A stretch of DNA of 64,000 nucleotides from CALNXN01 sp942490645 (GCA_942490645.1 CALNXN010000002.1:186001-250000); one strand, 5' to 3'; positions 16,637 through 25,294 are shown, counted from the first letter of the stretch. The notes: generated from the sequence alone by a model not told the origin. Translations and numbers: made by a program.

Positions 16637-18583
16637 ATGGCCCAAATCTCACTCACTTTTCCCGACGGCAATGCACGCAACTTTGACGCAGGTGTCACTG
16701 CTGCAGACGTGGCCTCCAGCATTTCGAGTTCATTAGCCAAGAAAGCCATCAGCGCCACCGTCAACGGCGCACATTATGATCTGGCTTGGCCGATTGACGC
16801 GGATGCAACGATCGCGATCCACACCATGGCCGATGAAGAGCAGGCCAACGAACTGGTGCGCCATGATCTGGCGCACATCATGGCGCGCGCGGTGCAAGAG
16901 ATTTGGCCCAACACCAAGGTGACCATCGGGCCGGTCATTAAAGACGGCTGGTACTATGACTTTGATCGCGCAGAACCCTTCACACCCGATGATCTGGGCC
17001 TGATCGAAAAGAAGATGAAAGAGATCATCAACCGCCGCGACCCCGTCACCACCGAAGTCTGGGACCGCGCGCGCGCAATCGAATTCTACGAAGCCAACAA
17101 CGAGCCCTACAAAGTCGAATTGATCGAAGCGATCCCCGGTGACGAACCCTTGCGCATGTATTGGCACGGTCACTGGCAAGACTTGTGTCGCGGTCCGCAT
17201 CTGCAACACACCGGGCAAGTGCCGGGCGATGCCTTCAAGCTGATGTCAATTGCTGGCGCCTATTGGCGCGGCGACAGTGACCGCGCGATGTTGCAACGCA
17301 TTTATGGTGTGGCCTTCACTGGCAAGGAAAAGCTCAAGGCGCACCTGAATATGCTCGAAGAGGCCGCCAAGCGCGATCACCGCAAACTGGGCCGCGAAAT
17401 GGATCTCTTTCACATGCAAGAAGAGGCCCCGGGTCAGATATTCTGGCATCCGAACGGTTGGCGCATCTACACAGAATTGCAGGACTACATGCGCCGCAAA
17501 CAACGCGCAGGCGGTTATGTGGAAGTGAACACACCACAGGTTGTCGATCGCAAGCTGTGGGAGGCATCGGGCCACTGGGAGAAATACCAAGAGCACATGT
17601 TTATCGTCGAAGTGGACGAAGACCACGCGCGCGAGAAATCCGTAAACGCGCTGAAGCCGATGAACTGCCCATGCCACGTGCAGATCTTCAATCAAGGTCT
17701 GAAGTCCTACCGCGACCTGCCACTGCGCATGGCGGAGTTCGGGTCGTGCAACCGCTATGAACCATCGGGGGCGCTGCATGGCATCATGCGGGTGCGTGGG
17801 TTCACTCAAGACGACGGGCACATTTTTTGCGCCGAGGATCAGATTGAGTCCGAAACCGCGGTCTACATTGATTTTCTGTCGGCCATCTACAAAGACCTTG
17901 GGTTTGAGAATTTCAAAGTGAAATTCTCTGATCGGCCAGACACCCGCGCGGGATCGGATGAAGTGTGGGACAAGGCCGAAGCGGCGTTGCTGTCGGCCAC
18001 GCGCAAAGCGGGGATCGAGCCTGAACTCAACCCCGGCGAAGGAGCGTTCTATGGTCCCAAGCTGGAATTTGTCCTGACCGACGCCATCGGTCGCGACTGG
18101 CAGTGTGGCACGCATCAGGTGGATTTTGTCCTGCCCGAACGGCTGGATGCCACCTTCATCGGCGCGGACGGAGCCAAACATCGCCCAGTGATGCTGCACC
18201 GGGCCACACTTGGGTCATTCGAGCGATTCATCGGCATTCTGATCGAAGAGCACGCGGGAAAGCTGCCGTTCTGGCTCGCCCCGCGTCAGGTTGTTGTCGC
18301 CTCCATCACGTCGGAAGCGGACGACTACGTGGCCGAAGTGGTCAGCGCGCTGCAAACTGCGGGCGTGCGCGCAGAGGCGGACATGCGCAACGAAAAGATC
18401 AATTACAAAGTGCGCGAACACAGCCTCGGCAAGGTGCCCGTCATTCTGGCGGTCGGCGCGCGCGAAGTTGAGGAAAAAACCGTCTCAGTGCGGCGGTTGG
18501 GCGAAAAACAGACATCCGTGCAGCCATTGAAGGATGTAACATTGGCGCTGGGGCGCGAAGCAACACCGCCTGATCTGCTGTAA
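16637..18583 (+). CDS. thrS: Threonyl-tRNA synthetase
   Basis: Charges tRNA-Thr with threonine. A 648-residue class II synthetase with the full domain order: TGS (about 1-60), the SAD editing domain (about 65-230; HDLAHIMARA and the GPHLQHTGQ end), the catalytic core (about 270-540) with MNCPCH zinc ligand, motif 2 RYEPSGALHGIMRVRGFTQD and motif 3 near RPVMLHRATLGSFERFIGIL, and an anticodon-binding domain (about 550-645). The start ATG at 16637 has GACGAGGAGCG upstream. A nearly perfect hairpin without a T-run follows at 18619-18657. Confidence 0.98.
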   Translation: MAQISLTFPDGNARNFDAGVTAADVASSISSSLAKKAISATVNGAHYDLAWPIDADATIAIHTMADEEQANELVRHDLAHIMARAVQEIWPNTKVTIGPVIKDGWYYDFDRAEPFTPDDLGLIEKKMKEIINRRDPVTTEVWDRARAIEFYEANNEPYKVELIEAIPGDEPLRMYWHGHWQDLCRGPHLQHTGQVPGDAFKLMSIAGAYWRGDSDRAMLQRIYGVAFTGKEKLKAHLNMLEEAAKRDHRKLGREMDLFHMQEEAPGQIFWHPNGWRIYTELQDYMRRKQRAGGYVEVNTPQVVDRKLWEASGHWEKYQEHMFIVEVDEDHAREKSVNALKPMNCPCHVQIFNQGLKSYRDLPLRMAEFGSCNRYEPSGALHGIMRVRGFTQDDGHIFCAEDQIESETAVYIDFLSAIYKDLGFENFKVKFSDRPDTRAGSDEVWDKAEAALLSATRKAGIEPELNPGEGAFYGPKLEFVLTDAIGRDWQCGTHQVDFVLPERLDATFIGADGAKHRPVMLHRATLGSFERFIGILIEEHAGKLPFWLAPRQVVVASITSEADDYVAEVVSALQTAGVRAEADMRNEKINYKVREHSLGKVPVILAVGAREVEEKTVSVRRLGEKQTSVQPLKDVTLALGREATPPDLL

Positions 18584-18618
18584 CAATCCACAAGGTCCGA
18601 ATGGCATGACCCGCTTTT

Positions 18619-18657
18619 CGGGCCGTATTTCTGTAACATTTGGCAGAAAACGGCCCG
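18619..18657 (+). terminator. Hairpin after thrS
   Basis: CGGGCCGTATTTCTG (18619-18633) pairs with CAGAAAACGGCCCG (18644-18657), with one bulged base and a 10-base loop, starting 36 bases after the thrS stop. The stem is strong but no T-run follows on the plus strand, so it may be a 3' stabiliser or a Rho-linked end rather than a classical terminator. Confidence 0.45.
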
Positions 18658-18797
18658 AGGGCGTGCTCATGGACCCCACAAATTCTGACGCCGATGTGAC
18701 ACACAGCCTCGTGACTGGTATGCAACCTGACACTCGTCGTAGTCTTCAACCAGTGACGAACGATCACCTGTAACCTGAGCAATAAGAGGGTAACCAC

Positions 18798-19100
18798 ATG
18801 TCCAACACCATGAAAACTGTCGCAATAGCTGGCGCTGTCGCCGCAGCACTTGCCGCGCAAGCCACAACAGCCACTGCAGCATCCAAAGAGAAATGCTATG
18901 GCGTTTCGCTGGCCGGTGCCAATGATTGCGCCGCCGGACCCGGAACAACCTGCGCTGGCACGTCCACCGTCGATTATCAAGGTAACGCCTGGACGCTGGT
19001 GGATGCCGGAACCTGCGCGAGCATTGACCTGCCAGCGATGGCAGACGGGACAGAGCGTAAAGGCTCGCTCGAAGAGCTGAACCGCGATCTGCCCTCCTGA
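18798..19100 (+). CDS. Bufferin-type RiPP precursor (DUF2282, BufA1-like)
   Basis: A 100-residue precursor with an unusually long exported leader (MKTVAIAGAVAAALAAQATT, cleavage near residue 28) and a mature part with four cysteines at about 33, 44, 52 and 73 (EKCYGV, NDCAAG, TTCAGT, GTCASI). This is the four-cysteine pattern of bufferin BufA1 peptides, in which an MNIO enzyme oxidises cysteines so that the peptide binds copper in the periplasm. The next genes encode exactly that enzyme, its DUF2063 partner and a DoxX membrane protein. An AGAGGGTAA ribosome site precedes the ATG. Modification of these particular cysteines is inferred from the family. Confidence 0.88.
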   Translation: MSNTMKTVAIAGAVAAALAAQATTATAASKEKCYGVSLAGANDCAAGPGTTCAGTSTVDYQGNAWTLVDAGTCASIDLPAMADGTERKGSLEELNRDLPS

Positions 19101-19112
19101 TTCTCAGGTTTT

Positions 19113-19140
19113 GCCACCAGCGCAAAGACGCGCTGGTGGC
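19113..19140 (+). terminator. Intercistronic hairpin between precursor and MNIO genes
   Basis: A perfect 11-base stem, GCCACCAGCGC (19113-19123) with GCGCTGGTGGC (19130-19140), with loop AAAGAC. It starts 12 bases after the precursor stop and ends before the MNIO gene. There is no T-run, so it probably works as a partial attenuator or as a 3' end that protects the precursor mRNA, giving more precursor than enzyme. Confidence 0.6.
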
Positions 19141-19178
19141 TCACTCCAAGACACCGCTCACAAGACCGGAGCGACGCA

Positions 19179-20030
19179 ATGCTCGATAACCCGCACCGTT
19201 TTGGTAGCCTCCCCAACGCTCCGGGCGTTGGATATAAACCCCAGCATTTCAACGATATCTTGAACGATCCTGGCCCCGTCGAATGGCTGGAGGTTCATGC
19301 TGAAAACTACATGGGCGATGGCGGCCGCCCCTTGGCCCAGTTGCGGTCGCTCAGCGAGAAATTCGCCCTCTCCGTTCATGGTGTCGGCCTGTCCATCGGT
19401 GGCGAGAACGATCTGGATGCTGACCACCTCGCGCGTCTGAAAAAGCTGATCGAATGGTCGAACCCAGCCAGCTTTTCAGAGCACTTGGCGTGGTCCACCC
19501 ATGGCGCTGAATTCCTCAATGACCTGTTGCCCCTACCCTACACCACCAAGACGCTGACGCGCGTGGCCAGCCATATCGACCGTGTGCAAACAACCCTGAA
19601 CCGTCAGATGCTGCTTGAGAATCCATCGAGCTATCTCGCCTTTGCCGAAAGCACCATGTCGGAGACTGAATTCCTGACAGAGCTTGTGCGCCGGACCGGA
19701 TGCGGGTTGCTGTTGGATGTCAACAACGTCTTTATTTCCGCAACTAACCTCGGCTACACGCCACATGACTACATCGATGCGTACCCGCTTGATGCGGTTG
19801 GTGAAATACATGTCGGCGGGCATGACGAAGATACCGATGACGCGGGCAAACCGTTGCTGATCGACAGTCATGGCGCTGCCGTGGTCGATCCGGTTTGGGC
19901 GTTACTGGATTATGCGCTGGCCCGTTCCGGCCCCAAACCGGTTCTGGTGGAATGGGACACGGATGTGCCTGACTGGCCAACCCTGCGGACAGAAGCAACG
20001 CGCGCGGCAGCCGCCCTGATCCAGGCATGA
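19179..20030 (+). CDS. MNIO family oxidase (DUF692), BufB1-like
   Basis: A 283-residue multinuclear non-haem iron oxidase with a TIM-barrel fold. Metal-ligand motifs appear in family order: WLEVHAENYM (about 32-41), SVHGVGLSIGG, SEHLAWSTHG (about 99), LLENPSSYLAF (about 145), LLLDVNNVFISATN (about 185), EIHVGGHDED (about 211) and VLVEWDTDVPDWPTL near the C-terminus. In bufferin systems this enzyme oxidises precursor cysteines using iron and O2. It stands 78 bases after the precursor, beyond a hairpin, and its TGA overlaps the next gene's ATG (ATGA), so enzyme and partner are coupled. Confidence 0.92.
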   Translation: MLDNPHRFGSLPNAPGVGYKPQHFNDILNDPGPVEWLEVHAENYMGDGGRPLAQLRSLSEKFALSVHGVGLSIGGENDLDADHLARLKKLIEWSNPASFSEHLAWSTHGAEFLNDLLPLPYTTKTLTRVASHIDRVQTTLNRQMLLENPSSYLAFAESTMSETEFLTELVRRTGCGLLLDVNNVFISATNLGYTPHDYIDAYPLDAVGEIHVGGHDEDTDDAGKPLLIDSHGAAVVDPVWALLDYALARSGPKPVLVEWDTDVPDWPTLRTEATRAAAALIQA

Positions 20031-20779
20031 CAACCGACCAATCCCAATTTCGCGCGGCCCTCTTGGACGCAACGCGCGCAGTTCCGGATGGCCTGTTGAA
20101 CGACGGTGACGGCCCTGCGGGAAAACGCTTTGACGTCTATCGCAACAATGTCGCCGTATCGCTGACCGAAGCCCTGAGCGTGGGTTTTCCGACCGTCAAA
20201 AAGCTGATCGGGGATCAAAACTTCAATGCTATGGCCGGGCTCTATCTGCGTGCGCATCCCCCCGCTTCACCGCTGATGATGCACTACGGGCAGCACTTGC
20301 CCGGTTTTGTCGAACAACTCGAACAGCTTGCGCACATCGGGTACCTTGCCGATTGTGCGCGGCTGGATCTGGCTATGAGGCGGTCGTATCACGCAGCGGA
20401 CACGCCAGCCCTGCAACCCAGCGCATTGGCGATCGAGCCCGACGTTCTGGCGCGAAAACGTTTCGCGCTGGCCCCCTCCACCATCATTCTGCGCTCGGCC
20501 TGGCCGCTCTTTGACATCTGGCGCTTCAATACTGAACCTGAAGCGCCCAAACCGCGCGCAGTCGCCCAAGATGTCCTGATCACCCGCCTTGAATTCGACC
20601 CGGAACCACACCTGTTGCCCAAAGGTGGCGCGGATTGGTTGCAGGCGCTTTCGGAGGGCGAATCTTTTGGCGCAGCACATGATGTCGTAGCTGCGCGCAC
20701 GCCCGATTTCGACCTGACCGCCGTTTTGACCCTCGCCCTGACATCCGGGGCGCTGACAAAAGACCCTTCCAGCATATGA
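20027..20779 (+). CDS. DUF2063 partner protein (BufC1-like)
   Basis: A 250-residue protein. Its N-terminal half is the DUF2063 domain: QFRAALLDATRAVPDG, then RFDVYRNNVAVSLTEALSVG with FPTVKKLIGDQNFNAMAGLY and the HPPASPLMMHYGQHLPGF block. The C-terminal half resembles a precursor-recognition (RRE-like) domain. In MNIO systems this protein brings the precursor peptide to the oxidase. Overlap with the MNIO stop (ATGA) supports co-synthesis. No catalytic motif is visible, as expected. Confidence 0.9.
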   Translation: MTTDQSQFRAALLDATRAVPDGLLNDGDGPAGKRFDVYRNNVAVSLTEALSVGFPTVKKLIGDQNFNAMAGLYLRAHPPASPLMMHYGQHLPGFVEQLEQLAHIGYLADCARLDLAMRRSYHAADTPALQPSALAIEPDVLARKRFALAPSTIILRSAWPLFDIWRFNTEPEAPKPRAVAQDVLITRLEFDPEPHLLPKGGADWLQALSEGESFGAAHDVVAARTPDFDLTAVLTLALTSGALTKDPSSI

Positions 20780-20792
20780 CAAAGGACAAGCC

Positions 20793-21308
20793 ATGATCAC
20801 CCTCTATTCTGCCGCCACGCACCGACTGGACAGAGCAGACTGGCTCTTGCCGACACTGGCGCGTCTGGTCTTTGCGCTTGTTTTTCTTGTCTATTTTATC
20901 AATTCTGCCGGGCTCAAGATTGATGGTAATATCTTTTCACCCTCTGCGGGCGCATTCGGACAGATTTTCCCCAAAGCCGCCGAAGCAGTATTGTGGGACG
21001 TATCCCAGATGAGTTTTCTCCAGCGGATCGTGATTTTTGCAGGAACGGTCGCAGAATATGTTTTGCCCGTTCTGATCGTGCTAGGGCTACTCACTAGGTT
21101 TGCGGCACTCGGGCTGATCGGTTTCGTGATCGTACAGACGGTGGTCGATGTTACCGGGCACGGCGTCGCATTGGGCCAATGGCTCAACAACGCGCCGGAG
21201 CTGATTGATCAGCGCACTCTGTGGGTCTTTTTGTTCGCAGTGCTTGCCATCAAAGGAGCTGGCCCAGTGTCTCTGGACCGGCTTTTGGCAAAACGCTTTG
21301 CGACTTAA
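20793..21308 (+). CDS. DoxX family membrane protein (BufD1-like)
   Basis: A 171-residue membrane protein with four predicted helices (about 22-42, 72-95, 96-118, 140-158). The AEYVLPVLIVLGLLTRFAAL segment is the DoxX pattern. DoxX proteins are frequent fourth members of bufferin operons, where the role is not settled (redox coupling or electron supply are suggestions). It starts 13 bases after the DUF2063 gene behind AAAGGACAAGCC. Its stop TAA overlaps the stop of the convergent arsenate-reductase-like gene in a shared TTAA. Confidence 0.85.
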   Translation: MITLYSAATHRLDRADWLLPTLARLVFALVFLVYFINSAGLKIDGNIFSPSAGAFGQIFPKAAEAVLWDVSQMSFLQRIVIFAGTVAEYVLPVLIVLGLLTRFAALGLIGFVIVQTVVDVTGHGVALGQWLNNAPELIDQRTLWVFLFAVLAIKGAGPVSLDRLLAKRFAT

Positions 21309-21619
21309 ACACCGAGTGCGGCTTGCGTGCTTTTGTCCCACCCCAAGTAGAAGGCTTCGCCGTCCACAATAAGCGGCCGCTTCATCAAGGTCGGATGCTT
21401 ACGCAATAGCTCTTCGGGCGGCTCTGCGCGCGCAACGTCATCAAGACCGCGCCATGTGGTCGAGCGGGTATTGACCAGCAATGACCCGAATTGAGCCAGT
21501 GCTACATCCAGAACGTTCTGCGGCAAGCCCGTATCTCGGACATCGACAAATTCCGCCTGCGGCAAAGCCTTCAGTGCCTTGCGGCAGGTATCGCAAGACT
21601 TCAGTCCGTAAAGTTGCAT
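21305..21619 (-). CDS. ArsC/Spx family protein (YffB-like)
   Basis: A 104-residue thioredoxin-fold protein. The N-terminal SCDTCRKALKALP gives a CxxC pair (C9, C12) and LLRKHPTLMKRPLIVDGE carries the RxxP/KRP motif that follows the third ligand in ArsC-like reductases. Members of this short group (YffB-like) have glutathione-linked thiol chemistry, often with no proven arsenate reduction. No ars genes are nearby. Convergent with the DoxX gene. Confidence 0.82.
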   Translation of the reverse strand: MQLYGLKSCDTCRKALKALPQAEFVDVRDTGLPQNVLDVALAQFGSLLVNTRSTTWRGLDDVARAEPPEELLRKHPTLMKRPLIVDGEAFYLGWDKSTQAALGV

Positions 21620-21813
21620 GTTTTTTCCTCATCTTTAGGTCAACTTTCAGTGCGTTAACCGTTTCCGGACCCACAGATCTTGAATTTTAACCACGAAAGG
21701 CAATCTCTTAAAGAGCAAGCACGTCTTTGGGCTTTTTCCAAAAGGGCTTGCGAATGAACGCCCTGCGGAATTTGTCCGTGTGGCGCACCAAGGCAAAAGG
21801 AGGCACGGGACAA

Positions 21814-22020
21814 ATGCCAAATGGCACCGTGAAATGGTTTAACACGACCAAAGGGTACGGTTTTATTGCGCCCGAAGGTGGCGGATCTGATGTGTTTGTT
21901 CACATATCCGCTGTAGAAAGATCAGGGCTGACCGGCCTTGCAGACGACCAGAAAGTCAGCTTTGAGTTGGCCGAAGGTCGCGACGGTCGGCAGATGGCAA
22001 CGGACCTCAAACTCCTGTAG
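21814..22020 (+). CDS. Cold-shock domain protein
   Basis: A 68-residue single cold-shock domain that binds single-stranded RNA and DNA. RNP1 is KGYGFIAPE and RNP2 is DVFVHIS, preceded by NGTVKWFN. I chose the ATG at 21814 for its AAAGGAGG ribosome site and because it opens on the conserved N-terminus; the frame is open back to 21727 but without similarity. The long untranslated stretch of about 190 bases upstream fits the structured leaders of cold-shock genes, though I did not fold it. Confidence 0.93.
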   Translation: MPNGTVKWFNTTKGYGFIAPEGGGSDVFVHISAVERSGLTGLADDQKVSFELAEGRDGRQMATDLKLL

Positions 22021-22153
22021 CTGCTTTCTAGAATTGGGTGTCATACCTCCATCCGCCTTGCGATCGCCGGCCGCGGACACCACCGATTGTGGCGTTAACC
22101 AAACCTTTTCGGGTTTGTGCAAACATGTTCCCGCCTTTTGAAAGGAGGGAAAC

Positions 22154-22417
22154 ATGAGCGATTTCATGGCGCTTTTGGAGTTGTATTACGCCTGCGATGT
22201 TGCGGCCGCGACGCGTGCGTTGAACACGTCGGAGGTTACACAATGCTTGGATCACTACGCCGCGGTAAAGTCCTATTTTGCACCGCTTGAACCTTTGGCA
22301 GACATCGGCACGCACGAACGCGCAGATCAGGAACGCACAGCGTTTGCCGCGTTCAAGTCGTGGGAAATCGAGCATTCAGACCTGGTAGAGGCCTTGCGCG
22401 CGTCCATTCGCGGATGA
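22154..22417 (+). CDS. Small hypothetical protein
   Basis: An 87-residue, acidic, helix-rich protein (MSDFMALLELYYACDVAAAT; later FKSWEIEHSDLVEALRASIRG). No known domain, membrane segment or signal peptide. The strong AAAGGAGGG ribosome site directly upstream and regular codon use argue that it is a real gene. It lies between the cold-shock gene and the convergent P450; a hairpin overlaps the stop region of the P450 just after it. Confidence 0.6.
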   Translation: MSDFMALLELYYACDVAAATRALNTSEVTQCLDHYAAVKSYFAPLEPLADIGTHERADQERTAFAAFKSWEIEHSDLVEALRASIRG

Positions 22418-22424
22418 ACGGAAC

Positions 22425-22442
22425 GCGTCACGTGAGTGACGC
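22425..22442. terminator. Hairpin between convergent hypothetical and P450 genes
   Basis: GCGTCAC (22425-22431), loop GTGA, GTGACGC (22436-22442): a perfect seven-base stem spanning the end of the P450 gene. It has no T-run on either strand, so a role in ending transcription is only possible. Confidence 0.35.
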
Positions 22443-23609
22443 ACCAAGCTCTGAATATCCCCTGAACCGCACCCGCCCGCCGTGACGACGCGCGGTGATC
22501 TCATATTGCGGATAGCGGTTCAAAAAGCGCTGTATGGCAATGCGCCCTTCCATGCGGGCAAGGGTCAACCCCACGCAAATATGCGGCCCTGCGGCAAAGG
22601 CGAGGTGCTTGTTTGGACGTCGCGTTATGTCAAATATCTCCGGCGCCTCAAACACCTCCGGGTCGCGGTTGGCCGCACCGATACACAAGTGCAGGTTCGT
22701 CCCTTTTCCAACCTCGTACCCACCGATGGTGACATCCTCGGCAGTTTCGCGGTTGCCGAACTGATTGGGCGACCTCATACGCAATACCTCTTCCACGCAC
22801 GTATCTATGAGGGACTGATTTTCAATCAGTTTCATACGTTGTTCGGGGTTGTCGTGCAGCAACGACAAGCCGTTCCCGATCAGGTTTGTCGTCGTCTCAT
22901 GCCCCGCGTTCAGGATGAAAATGCAGTTCTGGATCAGCTCGATCTCAGAAAGCTGGCCTTGGGTGTCTCCGTTGATCAGGCGGGTCAGGACGTCCGTCTC
23001 AGGGTCGCCCGGATACGCTTGGCGTCGGGCGATCAGGTCCTTTAGATAGGCCTTGAAATCACTGACAGCTGTATGACCGCGTGCGAGTTGAGCATCTGTC
23101 AGAACCGGCTCCAATGCGCCGAGAATGGCTAGCGACCAATCGCGCAACGGCCCGCGCTCCGACTGCGGAACATCAAGCAAATTGCCAATGACCTGAATTG
23201 GGATAGACGCTGCGAAATTCTCAATTAGATCAGCCGTTTGCGGCATGTCATCCAGCAGCGCATCTACCGTTTCGATCAGCCCCGGCTCCATCCTTTGCAG
23301 TGCGCGGGGGGTGAGGGCCGACGTCATGATGCGCCGCACGCGGGTGTGTAAGGGCGGATCATTGAACACCAATGATGTGGTATGGTGTTCATAGAGCGGC
23401 GAGCCTACGCCGAACTTTGGCGCGAAGGCTGCTTTTTTGTCGGATTTATAAAGACTTACGTCACGATAGATCATACTGAGATCGGCATGGCGCGATAACA
23501 GATACGACCCGTCTGGCTGCGGACACACAGGCGCGTCGGACAGCAATCTATCATAATGCGGGAATGGGTTTTCGGCGAAATCAGCCGGCAGGTTGGTCAG
23601 GTCGAGCAT
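22428..23609 (-). CDS. Cytochrome P450
   Basis: A 393-residue soluble bacterial P450. The I-helix oxygen-binding motif is AGHETTTNL (about 236), the K-helix ExxR is EEVLRMRSP (about 274) and the haem-binding loop is FAAGPHICVG (about 345), with the thiolate cysteine in place. In the haem loop, proline occupies the position where many families have arginine or histidine, seen also in some bacterial CYPs. No ferredoxin or reductase gene is adjacent. The start is the ATG at 23609. Substrate unknown. The gene-poor AT-richer patch begins directly upstream. Confidence 0.92.
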   Translation of the reverse strand: MLDLTNLPADFAENPFPHYDRLLSDAPVCPQPDGSYLLSRHADLSMIYRDVSLYKSDKKAAFAPKFGVGSPLYEHHTTSLVFNDPPLHTRVRRIMTSALTPRALQRMEPGLIETVDALLDDMPQTADLIENFAASIPIQVIGNLLDVPQSERGPLRDWSLAILGALEPVLTDAQLARGHTAVSDFKAYLKDLIARRQAYPGDPETDVLTRLINGDTQGQLSEIELIQNCIFILNAGHETTTNLIGNGLSLLHDNPEQRMKLIENQSLIDTCVEEVLRMRSPNQFGNRETAEDVTIGGYEVGKGTNLHLCIGAANRDPEVFEAPEIFDITRRPNKHLAFAAGPHICVGLTLARMEGRIAIQRFLNRYPQYEITARRHGGRVRFRGYSELGASLT

Positions 23610-23787
23610 GGCCCAAGTGTGCGCGCAATCGAGGGGCTGTCAAATGGTTAACGCATGGGCCGCGCAACGGAGCGTGCGAGGGAACCGGAAATGGGCGAAA
23701 CCAGCACACAATAAAGAGGACCACGACCTCGGCTGAACCTCGGTGCTTTGTTGGCATTACGTTGGCGCCAATGACGGCACCAAGCAA

Positions 23788-24036
23788 TCAACGTGCAGAA
23801 CGCTGGAGTATGTTGACGAAGGAAGACAGCGGCGCGTGGTAGGTTTGTACCCGCAACAAGGTCGCGGTAGTGCGTCCCCACCCGGAGCGGGCGACGGGTT
23901 GATCGGCCAACATTCGCTCACGCAAGCGGCGCTGTGCGGCGATGATGTCCGCCTGCGACGACAACGTGTCGAGCAGGTCGGTGTGGATTGGTTCGAACAC
24001 ATCACGGGATGTGCCTTTGTTTACAACGTTTTTCAT
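23788..24036 (-). CDS. Small hypothetical protein
   Basis: An 82-residue frame starting MKNVVNKGTSRDVFEPIHTD behind a run of eight G. It has a predicted central helix (SSQADIIAAQRRLRERMLAD) and no known domain. It overlaps other short frames, and the evidence for translation is the G-rich stretch and a protein-like helix only. It may be a small gene or a chance frame. Confidence 0.4.
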   Translation of the reverse strand: MKNVVNKGTSRDVFEPIHTDLLDTLSSQADIIAAQRRLRERMLADQPVARSGWGRTTATLLRVQTYHAPLSSFVNILQRSAR

Positions 24037-24098
24037 TCATCCCCCCCCGGAGATTTTTGAGACCTCTATGGGGTAGCGGCACATAACCTTAGGTAGTA

Positions 24099-24125
24099 AG
24101 GGGAAATCCAAATCCGATTTCCCCT
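24099..24125. repeat. Perfect 10-base inverted repeat
   Basis: AGGGGAAATC, spacer CAAATCC, GATTTCCCCT. The stem is perfect and AT/GC mixed, with no T-run after it, so an operator or a remnant of a mobile end is as likely as a terminator. Confidence 0.5.
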
Positions 24126-24178
24126 ATTTGGCGAATTGTTGCCTACAGATCACGAATACAACTTTTAGTTGCGCCCTT

Positions 24179-24197
24179 CTGACACAAATAGTGTCAG
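24179..24197. promoter_or_regulatory. 19-base palindrome CTGACAC-AAATA-GTGTCAG
   Basis: A perfect seven-base inverted repeat with a five-base AT spacer, the layout expected for a dimeric HTH repressor site. No gene starts within 500 bases on the right, which is odd for an operator. Confidence 0.45.
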
Positions 24198-24982
24198 TTT
24201 GCGTTGATTATCGCGGGTTTTACTGAGTCGTTTCGCGTCAAGAGGGAATTGACTGACGTTAGGGAAACCGATGCGACCTGTGCAGAACCATGCCGCATTG
24301 GCCGTGATTCTGTGACTTTGGGTGGGGGTAGCACCGGTTTACAGACGATCCGCGGGACCGTTTAGGGGCAACGGGCATCAGAAACCAGCGAAGCTATAGC
24401 AGCAAAGTGCTGCGCCCGGACCGAGGGGCGAACCCGGGAGACGTTCCAAAGCTGGACAGTTTCATTTGGGCCGTACGGGCGGAGCCCGCGGGAGTCGCGA
24501 AGCTCCCAAGCCACGCCAGCAGGCGTCTCGCTTTTAGCACGACAAGTAAGCGGCGGTTGGGCGCTGCCCAATCGAAGATTACCGTGTAAATGCGCTGCCA
24601 ACAATGAGAGTACGCCCGAATTCTAATCCGAAATAGGAATCTCGAGTGGCCAGTCAACGCTGGAAAATGCTCGTGAGCGACTTTTGGGCGCATTTTTCTG
24701 AGTTACTCTGAAAGCGGTATCTGTTGTTGAAAGAAGAGACAATGGTGTCGTGATCAATGAAACACTGCAACGACAGAATAGCCACCGATTTTGTTTTCTT
24801 GACATGTGGCGGCCAGTTAACTCCAAGAAAAAAACCAACAGCGCAGCAAAACCGGACTTTGCAAGTTATTGTGACTATGCAGTATACTTCGCTACTTTAT
24901 GGATAGGTAACCGTTCTATTTTTGAGACCCTTTGTCGTATCCGTAAACTTCGCCAACTCGCCTGAACTTTTCTTCTACATAT

Positions 24983-25294
24983 TCATTTTCTTTGCATCGC
25001 CAAGCACGTTCTCAGCCGGTTCGACCTCCGCCTGATGACTTTTCGAATCAGTTCTTCTGGTGAAGTGTTTAGATCCAAAAACGGATTTCCTGCCTTGGCT
25101 TTTTCCAAAATTATTTTCCAGTGCGCATTATGGACCAAATGCAAGTTAAGGAGATGCTTTGTATCTGCCATCAACAGGCTCAAATCAAGCTCCGCTTCTA
25201 CCAATGTTCGCAATAAAGGCTTGGCGTGGATGCCTTTTTCGTGATGCACTAGGCAAACGATGGAGTGAGCCAGTTCAAGTATTGAGCAATACAA
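24983..25294 (-). pseudogene. Possible fragment of a helical (DUF5677-like) protein
   Basis: A 103-residue frame from a TTG at 25294. The helical ILELAHSIVCLVHHEKGIHA with KPLLRTLVEAELDLSLLM resembles the start of DUF5677-type proteins found on genomic islands, but the frame is far shorter than that family, has no ATG and no good ribosome site, and an in-frame stop lies just upstream. Base composition is lower in GC than the neighbours. It overlaps the thyX stop by 20 bases. I read it as a remnant of acquired DNA; the family match is weak. Confidence 0.35.

Larger units (their letters stand above)
24037..24982. other. Gene-poor, AT-richer stretch with palindromes
   Basis: About 950 bases without a convincing gene. 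It contains two perfect inverted repeats (24099-24125 and 24179-24197). From about 24,600 it becomes visibly richer in A and T than its surroundings. A minus frame at 24362-24604 is open but looks like a chance translation of an intergenic repeat. No integrase, transposase, tRNA or attachment repeat was recognised. Confidence 0.5.

Noticed and set aside
17246..18199. 317-residue minus frame opposite thrS
   Set aside because: Shadow of the clear threonyl-tRNA synthetase on the plus strand.
24362..24604. Minus-strand open frame of 80 residues in the AT-richer patch
   Set aside because: Odd composition, no ribosome site and no domain; two frames of the same stretch are open, so it is probably a GC-rich intergenic repeat translated by chance.
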